Assembly: GCF_014197035.1 (NCBI RefSeq) | Contig: NZ_JACIEU010000024.1 | Location: forward strand, 1 to 48,600 | Direction of reading: 5' to 3' | From: Sphingobium scionense | GTDB taxonomy: Bacteria > Pseudomonadota > Alphaproteobacteria > Sphingomonadales > Sphingomonadaceae | DNA length: 48,600 nt | In this document: one piece after another, positions 1 to 8,823 of the stretch | Layout of the letters: every line of letters starts with the position of its first letter | Numbering within the stretch: the stretch's first letter is position 1 | Made by a program: the position numbers and the translations under genes | Notes under the pieces: model-generated | What the model saw: the letters and a program-made list of their open reading frames with translations, nothing else | Told to the model about the DNA's origin: nothing | The model's database searches: none

Positions 1-1
1 C

Positions 2-211
2 TGCGATCCGCAATCGCCCTGGCAGCGCGGCTCCAACGAAAACACCAATCGCCTGCTGCGGCAATATTTCCCCAGAGGAACAGATCTGTCGTTATGCAGC
101 CAGGCCCAGCTGAGCGCCGTTGCCCGGCAACTCAACGAACGACCCAGGAAAACGCTCGAATACCAAACACCCGCAGAGCGTTTCCAAGCCTGTGTTGCCG
201 CCACCCGTTGA
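2..211 (+). CDS. IS30-family transposase, C-terminal end (cut by window edge)
   Basis: An open frame enters from the left edge and encodes the last 69 residues of a DDE transposase. The segment with WQRGSNENTNRLLRQYFP is the signature of IS30 transposases around the catalytic Glu (the E of NENTNRLLR), followed by LNERPRKTLEYQTPAERF, the usual IS30 tail. The N-terminal helix-turn-helix and the first two catalytic Asp residues lie outside the window. I cannot see the terminal inverted repeat, so the element border is not placed. It shows that the left end of the window lies in mobile DNA. Confidence 0.85.
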   Translation, partial: CDPQSPWQRGSNENTNRLLRQYFPRGTDLSLCSQAQLSAVARQLNERPRKTLEYQTPAERFQACVAATR

Positions 212-227
212 ACCCACCACCCAATTC

Positions 228-338
228 CGTCACCCCAGCGAAGGCTGGGGTCTCAGGCGAGCGTAGAAGGAGGTCAGCCCGTCTCGCGCTATCTGTTTAC
301 GCGGCATTCGCCTGCCTGAGATGCCAGCCTTCGCAGGA
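228..338. repeat. Dispersed palindromic repeat, copy A
   Basis: A roughly 110-bp element whose two ends are near-perfect inverted copies: CGTCACCCCAGCGAAGGCTG at the left and GCCTGAGATGCCAGCCTTCG at the right, with a GTCTCAGGC block pairing with GCCTGAGAT. Two further copies with the same internal sequence occur at 47252-47368 and 47533-47649. This copy has lost the final CTGGCATGACG and continues as GCAGGAACACC. It would fold as a long RNA hairpin. Confidence 0.8.
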
Positions 339-713
339 ACACCTATGTCGTAACTTTCTTCGGACAGAAATATGAAATGAAGGAATGGCTATGGCCGATT
401 GAGGCAGGTCGGGTTTCAGCTAACCAGCGTGCTATAGCTGACGGTGCTTTTTCAGAACTGGCGATCGGTCGCGGGTGGAAGGATGGGAACGACGAGCGGC
501 GAACAAAAAGGGCGGCAACCTTTCGGTGCCGCCGTCTCGTCGTTTCCATGGTGTTTCGAACAAGCCCGACGGCGAATCTATCTCGATTGGCGTCCCGACT
601 AGAGGCAGGAAGCCTTCATGTGAAATAATTAATGAAGTCCAATGCAGAAAATATATCCAAAAAGAAATTTTTTACTTCAAAATCATTAATATTGATATTG
701 TAGTTCTCCAGAA
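339..713. other. Intergenic stretch, no convincing gene
   Basis: Short open frames here show no protein-like composition and I recognise no family. The right half (about 620-760) is clearly richer in A and T than the surroundings. The only structured element I see is the terminator hairpin at 505-533. Confidence 0.5.
505..533 (-). terminator. Rho-independent terminator
   Basis: GGCGGCA (511-517) pairs with TGCCGCC (527-533) around a 9-base loop. Read on the minus strand the stem is followed by CTTTTTG, a T-run. It is oriented to end transcription of the minus-strand gene whose stop lies at 714. Confidence 0.65.
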
Positions 714-1006
714 CTACGTACAGTAATTTCTAGTACAGGTGGCTGCGCAGATGTTTAAATTATGGACAGCATTCGCAATGCAAACTGTATTTGTTTGCGG
801 ATTTGCATTGCAGTATGTTACCGAAATATTGTATTGCTGGCTGCATCCCTGAGTGCAACTCAGCAAATCAGGATTGTTATTGCATTCGCCTTGAGTTTTC
901 TTGGAAAGGCTTTTAATTAGCTCCGCTTCCTTTCCGGGCGGAATGAGCAACTGCGCCGGCTCTAAGCGGGCCTCCTGAGCTCTCAAGTGGACTGCGCCGG
1001 CGCCTA

Positions 1007-2058
1007 GAGCGGTTTCCATTCATTCCGGTTCATAGCCGCATGATTTGAAGTAGTTTGCACATTCGTCGGGCTTGAAGATATCGACGAGCCTGCCGATCAG
1101 GTCCCACAGGCCGCTGACGGTGCGCTCTCCTGCCTTGCGGAGCATGGCCTTGAGCCGGGAGAAGGCCTTTTCGATTGGATTGAAGTCCGGGCTGTATGGC
1201 GGGAGGAAGCGCAGGGTCGCGCCGGCAGCTTCGATCCTTTCCTTCACGGCGGCCCGTTTGTGGCTCGAGAGGTTGTCCATGATGACCACGTCGCCGGGAC
1301 GCAGTTCGGGCACCAGCACCTGGGCGACATAGGCTTCGAACCAGTCGCCGTTGATCGGCCCGTCCAGCACCATCGGCGCGACCATGCCATCCATGCGCAG
1401 GCCCGCGACCAGCGTGGTGGTCTTGCGGTGGCCGTGCGGGAAGCCCATCCGCAGCCGCTCGCCCTTCCGGCAGCGGCCATGGCTGCGGGTCATGTTGGTG
1501 GCGGTCCACGTCTCGTCGATGAAGACGAGGCGTTCGGGTTCGAGGTCGATCTGGCCGTCGAACCAATGCTGCCGTTGCCTCAGGACGTCGGGACGGTCCT
1601 GCTCGATCGCGTGACCGGTCTTTTTTTGCGCGTGATCCCGTGACGCACGAAGAAGCGATGCACCGTGCCGATACCGACCAGGGCCCCACGCTCGATCAGC
1701 CGCGCCTGAACCTCGACCAAGGTCATGTCGCCCTGCTCTGCGATCAGTTCCCGAATGAAGCCGCCGTGCGCTTCGATCTTACCTGAATGCCGGTCACCGC
1801 CGCGCGGCTTGGCAACGGCCCGGCCATGCTCCAACGCAAGCCGTCGCCAGCGGATCGCGCTCGACACGCTGACCCCGAAGCGGGCCGCTGCCGCATGGCA
1901 ACTCAGCCCACCATCAATCGCTGCGACAACTCGGTCCCGAAGATCCTGTGATAGCGTTCGTGCCATCCATGCTGGCCTCCTGCCACCAGCAGGAAGGCTG
2001 AATCACAACGGCGCCGCGAAGGGAATCCCTGACGAGTCAGATCGTGTGGAAACCGCTC
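1007..2058 (-). mobile_element. IS630-family insertion sequence, copy 1
   Basis: A 1052-bp element bounded by the inverted repeat GAGCGGTTTCC ... GGAAACCGCTC and flanked by TA on both sides (1005-1006 and 2059-2060), the target dinucleotide duplicated by IS630/Tc1-type transposition. It carries one frameshifted transposase gene. The second copy at 2061-3112 appears identical base for base wherever I compared it. Confidence 0.93.
1020..1966 (-). CDS. IS630 transposase, expressed through a -1 frameshift (copy 1)
   Basis: Two overlapping frames: the first from 1966 encodes a helix-turn-helix N-terminus (DLRDRVVAAIDGG, ARFGVSVSSAIRW), the second carries the DDE catalytic core. The first frame would end at 1580. 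Seven consecutive A residues (T7 at plus-strand 1621-1627) lie just before this point. A -1 slip there changes the frame to KTGHAIEQDRP... and joins both parts into about 315 residues, the usual length for the family. Catalytic residues: the D of VFIDETW, the D of VIMDNLSSH, and the E of NPIEKAF. A-tract -1 frameshifting is known for IS630 elements; here it is inferred from the sequence, and both copies retain it. Confidence 0.9.
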
Positions 2059-2060
2059 TA

Positions 2061-3112
2061 GAGCGGTTTCCATTCATTCCGGTTCATAGCCGCATGATTT
2101 GAAGTAGTTTGCACATTCGTCGGGCTTGAAGATATCGACGAGCCTGCCGATCAGGTCCCACAGGCCGCTGACGGTGCGCTCTCCTGCCTTGCGGAGCATG
2201 GCCTTGAGCCGGGAGAAGGCCTTTTCGATTGGATTGAAGTCCGGGCTGTATGGCGGGAGGAAGCGCAGGGTCGCGCCGGCAGCTTCGATCCTTTCCTTCA
2301 CGGCGGCCCGTTTGTGGCTCGAGAGGTTGTCCATGATGACCACGTCGCCGGGACGCAGTTCGGGCACCAGCACCTGGGCGACATAGGCTTCGAACCAGTC
2401 GCCGTTGATCGGCCCGTCCAGCACCATCGGCGCGACCATGCCATCCATGCGCAGGCCCGCGACCAGCGTGGTGGTCTTGCGGTGGCCGTGCGGGAAGCCC
2501 ATCCGCAGCCGCTCGCCCTTCCGGCAGCGGCCATGGCTGCGGGTCATGTTGGTGGCGGTCCACGTCTCGTCGATGAAGACGAGGCGTTCGGGTTCGAGGT
2601 CGATCTGGCCGTCGAACCAATGCTGCCGTTGCCTCAGGACGTCGGGACGGTCCTGCTCGATCGCGTGACCGGTCTTTTTTTGCGCGTGATCCCGTGACGC
2701 ACGAAGAAGCGATGCACCGTGCCGATACCGACCAGGGCCCCACGCTCGATCAGCCGCGCCTGAACCTCGACCAAGGTCATGTCGCCCTGCTCTGCGATCA
2801 GTTCCCGAATGAAGCCGCCGTGCGCTTCGATCTTACCTGAATGCCGGTCACCGCCGCGCGGCTTGGCAACGGCCCGGCCATGCTCCAACGCAAGCCGTCG
2901 CCAGCGGATCGCGCTCGACACGCTGACCCCGAAGCGGGCCGCTGCCGCATGGCAACTCAGCCCACCATCAATCGCTGCGACAACTCGGTCCCGAAGATCC
3001 TGTGATAGCGTTCGTGCCATCCATGCTGGCCTCCTGCCACCAGCAGGAAGGCTGAATCACAACGGCGCCGCGAAGGGAATCCCTGACGAGTCAGATCGTG
3101 TGGAAACCGCTC
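2061..3112 (-). mobile_element. IS630-family insertion sequence, copy 2
   Basis: Second copy of the 1052-bp element, in the same orientation. It is separated from copy 1 only by a shared TA (2059-2060) and followed by TA at 3113-3114. The inverted repeats are identical to copy 1. Tandem same-strand copies sharing one target dinucleotide suggest that the second insertion went into the flanking TA of the first, or that a dimer formed. Confidence 0.93.
2074..3020 (-). CDS. IS630 transposase, expressed through a -1 frameshift (copy 2)
   Basis: Same protein as in copy 1, 1054 bp further on, with start at 3020, T7 slip tract at plus-strand 2675-2681 and end at 2074. Helix-turn-helix N-terminus and DDE core residues are all present, so both copies look competent for transposition. 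The close identity indicates very recent duplication. Confidence 0.9.
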
Positions 3113-3193
3113 TAACATAGAGCCACTGATGAGGGGGAGTAGAAGCGCATAAACTAGCTTTTTCATAAAACTTCCCTGTTTAATTCGATAGAA

Positions 3194-3757
3194 TTATTTA
3201 CGAAAATTCGTTACCGCTTGATTTTTCACGACTGCTTGATCAGAATCAATAGAATGAAGATACACCGTTCTTTCTGGCGTATTTCGTTTAAACCGCTTTA
3301 ATTCTTTTGCTTGCTTTTCAGTAAGCTGAATACGAATATACCCCCGATCAATTAAGCATTGATCAAGAGATTTTTGTAACTGCCCTCTTACATCGGAAGA
3401 TGTCATGGCGACAAACTTCCCTCCGAAATTTGCGCTACGTCTAGCTATGTCATTTTCGCTATTGGTCACTGAAATATCTTCGACCACCTTAAGTGCGCTG
3501 GTTTCGGGGCCAGACAACTGCTGAACGACGGAAATTAATTGTGCAGAGCTAAGCGCATCCAGTACCTTGAGGGTTTCGGCCTCGATATAAACAGGCGTTT
3601 CTTTCGATGTGTCCGCACATTCGCGCGAGTCGGCAACGAATTGCTGCAAAGAAACGCCCGATTTTGCCCAAGACTCGACGGCTTCCGGCTTAGCAGAGGC
3701 GCACTGGCTCCAAGCTAACAGCCCAAGAATAGGCATCAGGTGCATATGTCGCGACAT
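3194..3757 (-). CDS. Exported protein of unknown function, paralogue of the 44.5-kb gene
   Basis: Start chosen at 3757 because GGAG stands 6 bases upstream; an ATG 18 bases earlier lacks a good site. Residues 1-22 form a signal peptide ending CASA. The mature protein (about 165 residues) has two cysteines (in REC and DQC). Two stretches, SWAKxGVSLxxxxxDxxxCAD near the N-terminus and a long C-terminal one with ARRxANFGxK, AMTxSDVRxQLQ, LDQCL, RGYxRIxLT and ERTxYLHxIDSD, are shared with the protein at 44524-45087. I recognise no characterised function. It formed an operon with the cysteine-rich gene now split by IS630. The codon use is less GC-rich than the paralogue's, consistent with horizontal arrival. 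Confidence 0.82.
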   Translation of the reverse strand: MSRHMHLMPILGLLAWSQCASAKPEAVESWAKSGVSLQQFVADSRECADTSKETPVYIEAETLKVLDALSSAQLISVVQQLSGPETSALKVVEDISVTNSENDIARRSANFGGKFVAMTSSDVRGQLQKSLDQCLIDRGYIRIQLTEKQAKELKRFKRNTPERTVYLHSIDSDQAVVKNQAVTNFRK

Positions 3758-4327
3758 ATCAGTCTCCAGATGCACGCCTCGCCCCCCGTTTGCGAGGGAG
3801 AGAAATTTCTGTCGTTACCGCGAGATAATAGCAGAGTTTTTCTGGCTTGTCACCGCGACCAGTGCCAAGAGCAGCAAATGCGCAGGCGTGCCGGATACGG
3901 CGATGCATAGGTGCTCGAACTGATCACCGGCGCATCTCTCAGGCCGTCAGAGAATGTCGCTCTTCCGCGCAAACGAATGGCGGCTCTGGGGCTCGCTATT
4001 CGCCGGTTTGGATGGCGGCATTGGGCGCGTTGTTGCCAGGCAGCTTTGCGACTTAGGAATGACGAGTCCGCGCGCAAGACATTCAGCGATCTATATGGGT
4101 AGGGTCACTTTCTTCCAGGCCGGACGATCTCCCGCGCTACTAATTAGAGGGGGCATTGTGTTCTTTAACAAGGAAGCTCCAAGAACCGTCGGTAAATAGC
4201 CACATTCCATCCCACGTTTTGAGTGGGCTCCCGTGGCATGGTTCGGAACGGGGACGTAACTGGGCCTTTTCAGCGGCCAGCGCTGCTTGTCCTTGCGACG
4301 TGACCCATTCTGTTGAATGACGGCGAA
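3758..4327. other. Intergenic stretch with possible gene remnants
   Basis: No convincing complete gene. On the minus strand between about 4315 and 4140 there is a short protein-like stretch rich in Trp (TWDGMWLFTDGSWSFLV) ending at 4140, which may be the tail of a decayed gene. It has no clear start or ribosome site. The rest shows nothing I can support. Confidence 0.35.
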
Positions 4328-5601
4328 ATGGGAATTTATCGCCTGATAGCTGTGCTGACGCTGCTACTGACCTCGGAGGCCAACGCGCAATCGACAGATG
4401 TTGCGCCGCCGTCATTCGATGCATCAGCAGCATGGCTGTCCTTCGAAAAATTGCTGCATGAGAATTACGGCTATTTTAATCGACCGGGAATCGATGGAGA
4501 TGCAATCCTTGCCACTTTCGCGGAAAAGGCCAAGGCGGCATGCTCCGACAAAGAATTCATCGACACGCTTCAGCTGATATCCCACAACTTTGCCGATCCG
4601 CATTTCATCGTCGGACCATTCGACGCTGATGACTGGGCAATCATCCCAACCTCGTCCGATCTCTTCGGCATCTACGATGGAGCATCCTTTCGAATAGATG
4701 AGGTGCGGGGCGGCGGTGACGCAACAACCAAAGGCGTTCGATCCGGCATGATGTTACTACGGATCGATGACCAGCCGCCTCGCATTGCCATTGAGGAAAT
4801 AACAGGCCGCGCTTTCTCGGAACTAAGCCCTGCGCAAATTGGCTTCGCTTTCAATGTTGCTCTTGCGGGCCATCGGCGGAGACCACGAAAGCTGGATGTT
4901 CTGGACGGCGACAAGCAGCGCTCATCGCGCTGGCCGCCACGTCCGACCAAGCGAACCGCATTGCCGACGGACAGCTTTTGGAAGTCGAGCGCCGGGGCGA
5001 GCTTGGCATCATCCGGATCAACAATTCGCTTGGTGAGCAAAAGCTGATTGCTGAGTTCGCGAACGCCCTGGCTTCGCTCACGGATACGAAAACCCTGCTG
5101 ATTGACCTTCGAAACACTCCAAGTGGCGGCAACACGAGCGTAGCACGGGGCATCATGGGGCATTTCATCGACCATGATAGACCGTATCAAATGCACGTAA
5201 TTCCGTATGAAACCCGCGTCCTCGGACCGGCACGTAAATTCATCGAATTCGTCGAGCCATTCGGCGCGCGCTATCCCGGCAAGGTGTATGTGGCGGGCGG
5301 GCGCTGGACCGGTAGCATGGGTGAAGGATTGATGATCGGCTTCGATGCGATCGGCGCGACGACGATAGGCAGCGATCTTGCTCACCTCCTTGGCGCGTTG
5401 AGCAATGAAACGATAGAAGGCTCGTCTGCTAAAGTGGACCTTGGGACGGAGCAGCTTTTCACGGTCAACGGCCTTCCCCGTGAAGCATATCATCCGCAAA
5501 TCGCCCTCGAACGGGTTGAGGTAGATGATCAAAGCGATCCCGTGATCAGCGCAATCCAGCGCCAGCCTGACGCCCCCGGCCCTTTGACGGGCGGCGCGTG
5601 A
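4328..5601 (+). pseudogene. Exported S41-family (C-terminal-processing type) serine peptidase, frameshifted
   Basis: The first part (from ATG 4328, or 4313) encodes a signal peptide (LIAVLTLLLTSEANA) and an N-terminal domain containing ENYGYFNRPGID. Near 4920 the reading frame is lost: KLDVLDGDKQR continues in the next frame as IALAATSDQANRIADGQLLE, then RRGELGIIRINNS and on to 5601. One missing base explains this. The second half holds the S41 core: DLRNTPSGGN, and GRWTGSMGEGLMIGFDAIGATTIG, where the Ser of GSMGE is the expected nucleophile. Full length would be about 424 residues. Either a recent pseudogene or a sequencing error. It heads a run of three exported proteases (with 5709-6617 and the opposite-strand 6684-7751). 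Confidence 0.8.
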
Positions 5602-5708
5602 TAAGCCGATACTCTCCATCTATCGTGCTTATCTCGACTGGATCAGCAATCTTTCAATGACGGATCACAAAGCTTCTGACTTACAGGCATGAACCAGAGG
5701 AATCGAAA

Positions 5709-6617
5709 ATGTGCGGGAAATCGGTGATCGGCGCCGTATTGATGATGACCACTGCTGCGGCGCCTGCGGATATCCAGCGGACCGTCGAGGTTCGCACGTC
5801 GGATGTTGCGACTTTCTACAGGATCTATGATGCTGCCAACGGCAAGCCTTCCGCCGATTTGCTTCAGCGGGAATACATCGATGAGGGAACAGACGGCGTC
5901 CGCCAGTTTGTTCCTTACCGCATTATCTCAGGCGAAGCCCTTGCCAAGGAAGTCGGCAACAACGGATCGACATACAGGCAAGCCCGATCCTGTATGGAAG
6001 CCCTGCCTGCCGTTAAGGTGAAACTTCAAGGCGCATTTCAGCGGCTTGCGGACCTCGACCCTCAGGCGACATTCCCTCCCGTCACCATTCTTGTAGGCCG
6101 GAATAACAGCGGGGGGACGACCGGGAAGTCAGGCGTCCTGATCGGGCTGGAAGTAGCTTGCCGCTCGTCCTGGCTGCAACCTGACCTGGCAGACAGGCTG
6201 TACCACCTAATCGCCCATGAATATGGCCACGTTGAGCAGTCAGTTGCGCTTGAGGAGGATAGTGACAACACTACCGTTCTCAAGCAATCGCTCATCGAAG
6301 GGGTCGCTGAACTGGTAGCCGAATTGATATCGGGACAAGTGAGCAACATTCATCTGCAAACATGGACGGAAGGCCATTCCAACGACATCGGGCAGCGTTT
6401 CCTGGCTGAGGCTGACAATACCGATATTTCAGACTGGCTTTATAGCGGCGTGGGGACACCCGAAAAGCCCGGAGATTTGGGGTATTGGGTGGGATACAGG
6501 ATCGCGAAAGCCTATTACGATAAAGCCACTGACAAACGTGTTGCGCTCAGGAATTTGCTTGACCTTGAAGACCCTAAAGCGATCCTGGGAGACAGTGGAT
6601 GGCAACCGGGATCGTAA
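5709..6617 (+). CDS. Exported HEXXH metalloprotease (DUF2268-like)
   Basis: 302 residues starting after AGAGGA at a good distance. Residues 1-20 look like a short signal peptide (VIGAVLMMTTAAAPA). The zinc-binding motif is HEYGH at residues 170-174 (LIAHEYGHVEQS). A downstream Glu in SLIEGVAELVAELISG (about 205-220) fits the third zinc ligand of a gluzincin; GVAELVAE is typical of DUF2268-type predicted Zn proteases. It likely acts in the periplasm on unknown substrates. It follows the S41 gene by about 110 bp in the same direction. Family assignment is by motif only; catalytic activity is inferred. Confidence 0.75.
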   Translation: MCGKSVIGAVLMMTTAAAPADIQRTVEVRTSDVATFYRIYDAANGKPSADLLQREYIDEGTDGVRQFVPYRIISGEALAKEVGNNGSTYRQARSCMEALPAVKVKLQGAFQRLADLDPQATFPPVTILVGRNNSGGTTGKSGVLIGLEVACRSSWLQPDLADRLYHLIAHEYGHVEQSVALEEDSDNTTVLKQSLIEGVAELVAELISGQVSNIHLQTWTEGHSNDIGQRFLAEADNTDISDWLYSGVGTPEKPGDLGYWVGYRIAKAYYDKATDKRVALRNLLDLEDPKAILGDSGWQPGS

Positions 6618-6683
6618 CGCGATCATCAAAGTTCTTGGCGGACGGCGGCAATCATCTGATTTCTGCGACTATCGCACAATGCA

Positions 6684-7751
6684 TCAGCGTTCCGGTGTTG
6701 GTGCGCCTGCATCCGGAATGGTGCTTTCCACGGAAGGCCTCGCGGACGCCGATACGCTGACGTCTGCATCGGGAGGAAACAGAACCAACCTCTGCTTTGG
6801 CATGTCGAGAACAGTCGTCGTCGCCCCCAAGACGGACAACCCCAGGAATCCATCGTGTCTGATGCGGTCATAGCCCGCTCTGCTAGCAATAGGCATGTTC
6901 GGCACCACCATTCCCGCGATCTCGAAATCGCCCGTGCCGATCTCGCCGCCGATATTCAAGCCATCCGCCCGTGTCGAATTGGTCGCCCTGCCAGTCCGGG
7001 ATGCCGGAGGAATTACCTGCTGCCATACAGAGTCACGGAGAACGACCGTACCAGTACTGCCATAGTCGATCTTGAGATTGACCGGCTTTCCATTGATCGT
7101 GGCCTTGATGACAAAGCCAGCCTCGAAAGGAATAGCCTTTGGTGCAAGTTTGGGGAGAAGCGCTTTTGCACCCTGGGCATCAACCGGTTTGCCATCGGTT
7201 TTTATAAAGCTCTTCACCTCGACGCTTCCCGGTAGGCCCAGTGCAATCCATCCTTTCGACGGGTTGACTATGACAATGAAGGCTTTGAGGGCTTCAGCAC
7301 CCAGAAGGCCAGCCACTGGCGTACCTAGCGCTCGCGATATTGCTCCCAGGTCTGCAGCCACAAACTGTCCTTCAACGGTCAGAGCATCGCCGATTGTGAT
7401 CGAAGCCCGCGTCAGCTTTGTCGGCATCACCGATAAGCCGGTTTGCAACCCCATTCGGCTTTCGGTGAGTTCCATCCCATTGTTTTGAGCCAAAGTGGTA
7501 TCAATCAAGCTCGCATCAGCGCCGTTGTCGAATAGCAAGTTGACCTGCTTGCCTGCAATTGTGGCTGGCAGAAGGATAGCTCCCTTCACCCGCATGATCG
7601 GAATCATTGCAACGCTTTTTGGGAATCGAATGTGCATCGTGCGCTTGATGGGCTCAACCGCATTCGGTGCGGTATTGGGAACGACCGTTGCCGCCAGTCC
7701 TGCTGCAGGGGTAGCAAGAAGTAGAGAACACGTAACCGCAAGACGGATCAT
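6684..7751 (-). CDS. Exported aspartic protease (pepsin/retropepsin-like)
   Basis: Start at 7751 chosen because AGGAG lies 8 bases upstream; the residues that follow (VTCSLLLATPAAGLAA) are a signal peptide. The 355-residue protein has two aspartic-protease lobes: FDNGAD with D75 and IDYGST with D229, each followed by the expected hydrophobic strands, and a late GFLGLSVLG turn. The first motif is D-N-G-A rather than the classical D-T/S-G-A, so activity is uncertain. Clan AA proteases of this bacterial type are usually periplasmic. It is convergent with the metalloprotease gene (end 6617), leaving 66 bp between them. Confidence 0.8.
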   Translation of the reverse strand: MIRLAVTCSLLLATPAAGLAATVVPNTAPNAVEPIKRTMHIRFPKSVAMIPIMRVKGAILLPATIAGKQVNLLFDNGADASLIDTTLAQNNGMELTESRMGLQTGLSVMPTKLTRASITIGDALTVEGQFVAADLGAISRALGTPVAGLLGAEALKAFIVIVNPSKGWIALGLPGSVEVKSFIKTDGKPVDAQGAKALLPKLAPKAIPFEAGFVIKATINGKPVNLKIDYGSTGTVVLRDSVWQQVIPPASRTGRATNSTRADGLNIGGEIGTGDFEIAGMVVPNMPIASRAGYDRIRHDGFLGLSVLGATTTVLDMPKQRLVLFPPDADVSVSASARPSVESTIPDAGAPTPER

Positions 7752-7865
7752 TCGACATGCTCCTGTTAGCCGTTTCATGATCGGGAAGTGTCAGGCCGGG
7801 GTCAAGGCGCCGAGCGCGCACGTTCCTTACGTATGATCACATGAATCACCGCCACGGTTAGGTCG

Positions 7866-8050
7866 TCACAGTTCCAGCCTCGTCACGAGAGGGCTGCACG
7901 AAGACCTGTCGATTTGCCCGGATGCACGAAAATCCTGGAAATGTGGTGCTTCCATCCCCCTCAGCGCATAGCGAAGCTGATCGGCCGCGCAGTCCCCATA
8001 TAGCGCCGTGGCGGCCGGTCGGGGTCGCGGCCTATCGGTAAGCGCTCCGC
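7866..8050 (-). other. Possible small reading frame after the DUF6118 gene
   Basis: A frame that overlaps the end of the DUF6118 gene and stops at 7866 encodes a protein-like stretch (ALYGDCAADQLRYALRGME, then FQDFRASGQIDRSSC). It has no clear start codon or ribosome site, and I do not recognise it. It could be a short gene coupled to DUF6118 or the remnant of one cut off at the module's edge. Confidence 0.3.
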
Positions 8051-8806
8051 TCAAGATGGCTGACGCCCTATCCTGATCGTGCAGCGCACCGGCTCCTTGG
8101 CCTTTTGGGCCGCCCTCTCGCACGCGGCTATGACATCGCGATTCTCACGCGCCATGTCGGCGGCGTCAACGATCGTCTGCCAGCCGTCCGGGTTCCCCGC
8201 GCGCATCAGACGGATGCCCGCTTCCCATAGCGACGGCTCCCCCATCGTGCGCGCTGCGACCCGTTCAGGCCAGTGCCAGCCACTGGGTGCAAGGCTGGCC
8301 GCCCATCCCGGATAGAATAGCCATAGAAGCGAGACGGCCAGTGCCGTGCCCAGTCCGGTATAGCCCATGTGCCAGCGCTGCTGAACCTTGGTGCGGATCG
8401 CACCGATTGCCCGCATTTGGTCGGCATGGGCCTCGCGCAGCAGCGCCTGCCCCTGTTTGATGGACGCCTTGTCCGTTTCCCGCGCCGCTTCCGCTGACGA
8501 CATCATCCGTTCCGCCATGCTCTCGGGGGTCATGTTAAGCGCTTCGGACTGCGAAAGCGGCTTCATGTGCTTGGCAATGTCGGCCAAGGCGGCGTTGATC
8601 CTGGCGAGCGTGGGATTGTAGTCGGGAACCTCGATGCTCTGCTTCTCGACGGCGATATGCTCAAGGGCGCGGGCGAATACGGCCAGACGTCCGTCTATAC
8701 GTTGCTCCATGGCCTCCACGCGCGCCGCCAGGTGCGCGAACGCCTCCGCCGCCGTGCCGGTCGGCGGCTGGGGTTCCGGCCCGTTCAACAGGGATTGGTC
8801 GTCCAT
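8051..8806 (-). CDS. DUF6118 family protein, TraA-associated
   Basis: 251 residues. The N-terminal two thirds are charged and helical (repeated Glu/Ala/Arg, predicted coiled coil, residues about 20-165). One membrane segment follows (YTGLGTALAVSLLWLFYPGW), then a C-terminal domain with two cysteines (ACERAAQ, CTIRIG). Proteins of this type are found immediately downstream of Ti-type traA in sphingomonad plasmids and integrative elements; the biochemical role is not known. The gene starts 18 bp after the stop of traA, so they are co-transcribed. A role at the membrane during DNA transfer is an inference from context. Confidence 0.8.
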   Translation of the reverse strand: MDDQSLLNGPEPQPPTGTAAEAFAHLAARVEAMEQRIDGRLAVFARALEHIAVEKQSIEVPDYNPTLARINAALADIAKHMKPLSQSEALNMTPESMAERMMSSAEAARETDKASIKQGQALLREAHADQMRAIGAIRTKVQQRWHMGYTGLGTALAVSLLWLFYPGWAASLAPSGWHWPERVAARTMGEPSLWEAGIRLMRAGNPDGWQTIVDAADMARENRDVIAACERAAQKAKEPVRCTIRIGRQPS

Positions 8807-8823
8807 ATGCTGTTCTCCTTGTT

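Larger units (their letters stand above)
714..3166 (-). pseudogene. Small cysteine-rich secreted protein split by two IS630 copies
   Basis: The start codon at 3166, after a GGGAAG ribosome site, opens a signal peptide (MKKLVYALLLPLISGSML...) that is cut after 18 codons by the IS elements. If both elements and one TA are removed, the frame continues exactly in register at 1004 and runs to the stop at 714, giving about 113 residues. The mature part has eight cysteines (spacing C-x8-C-x3-C-x10-C-x9-C-x10-C-x3-C-x4-C), suggesting four disulfide bonds in an exported protein. The upstream gene (3194-3757) is 27 bp away, so the two formed an operon. I do not recognise the family. The gene must be inactive as it stands: the signal peptide is severed from the mature domain. 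Confidence 0.8.

Noticed and set aside
377..628. Small plus-strand frames after the IS30 remnant
   Set aside because: No ribosome sites or protein-like composition, and they cross a terminator hairpin.
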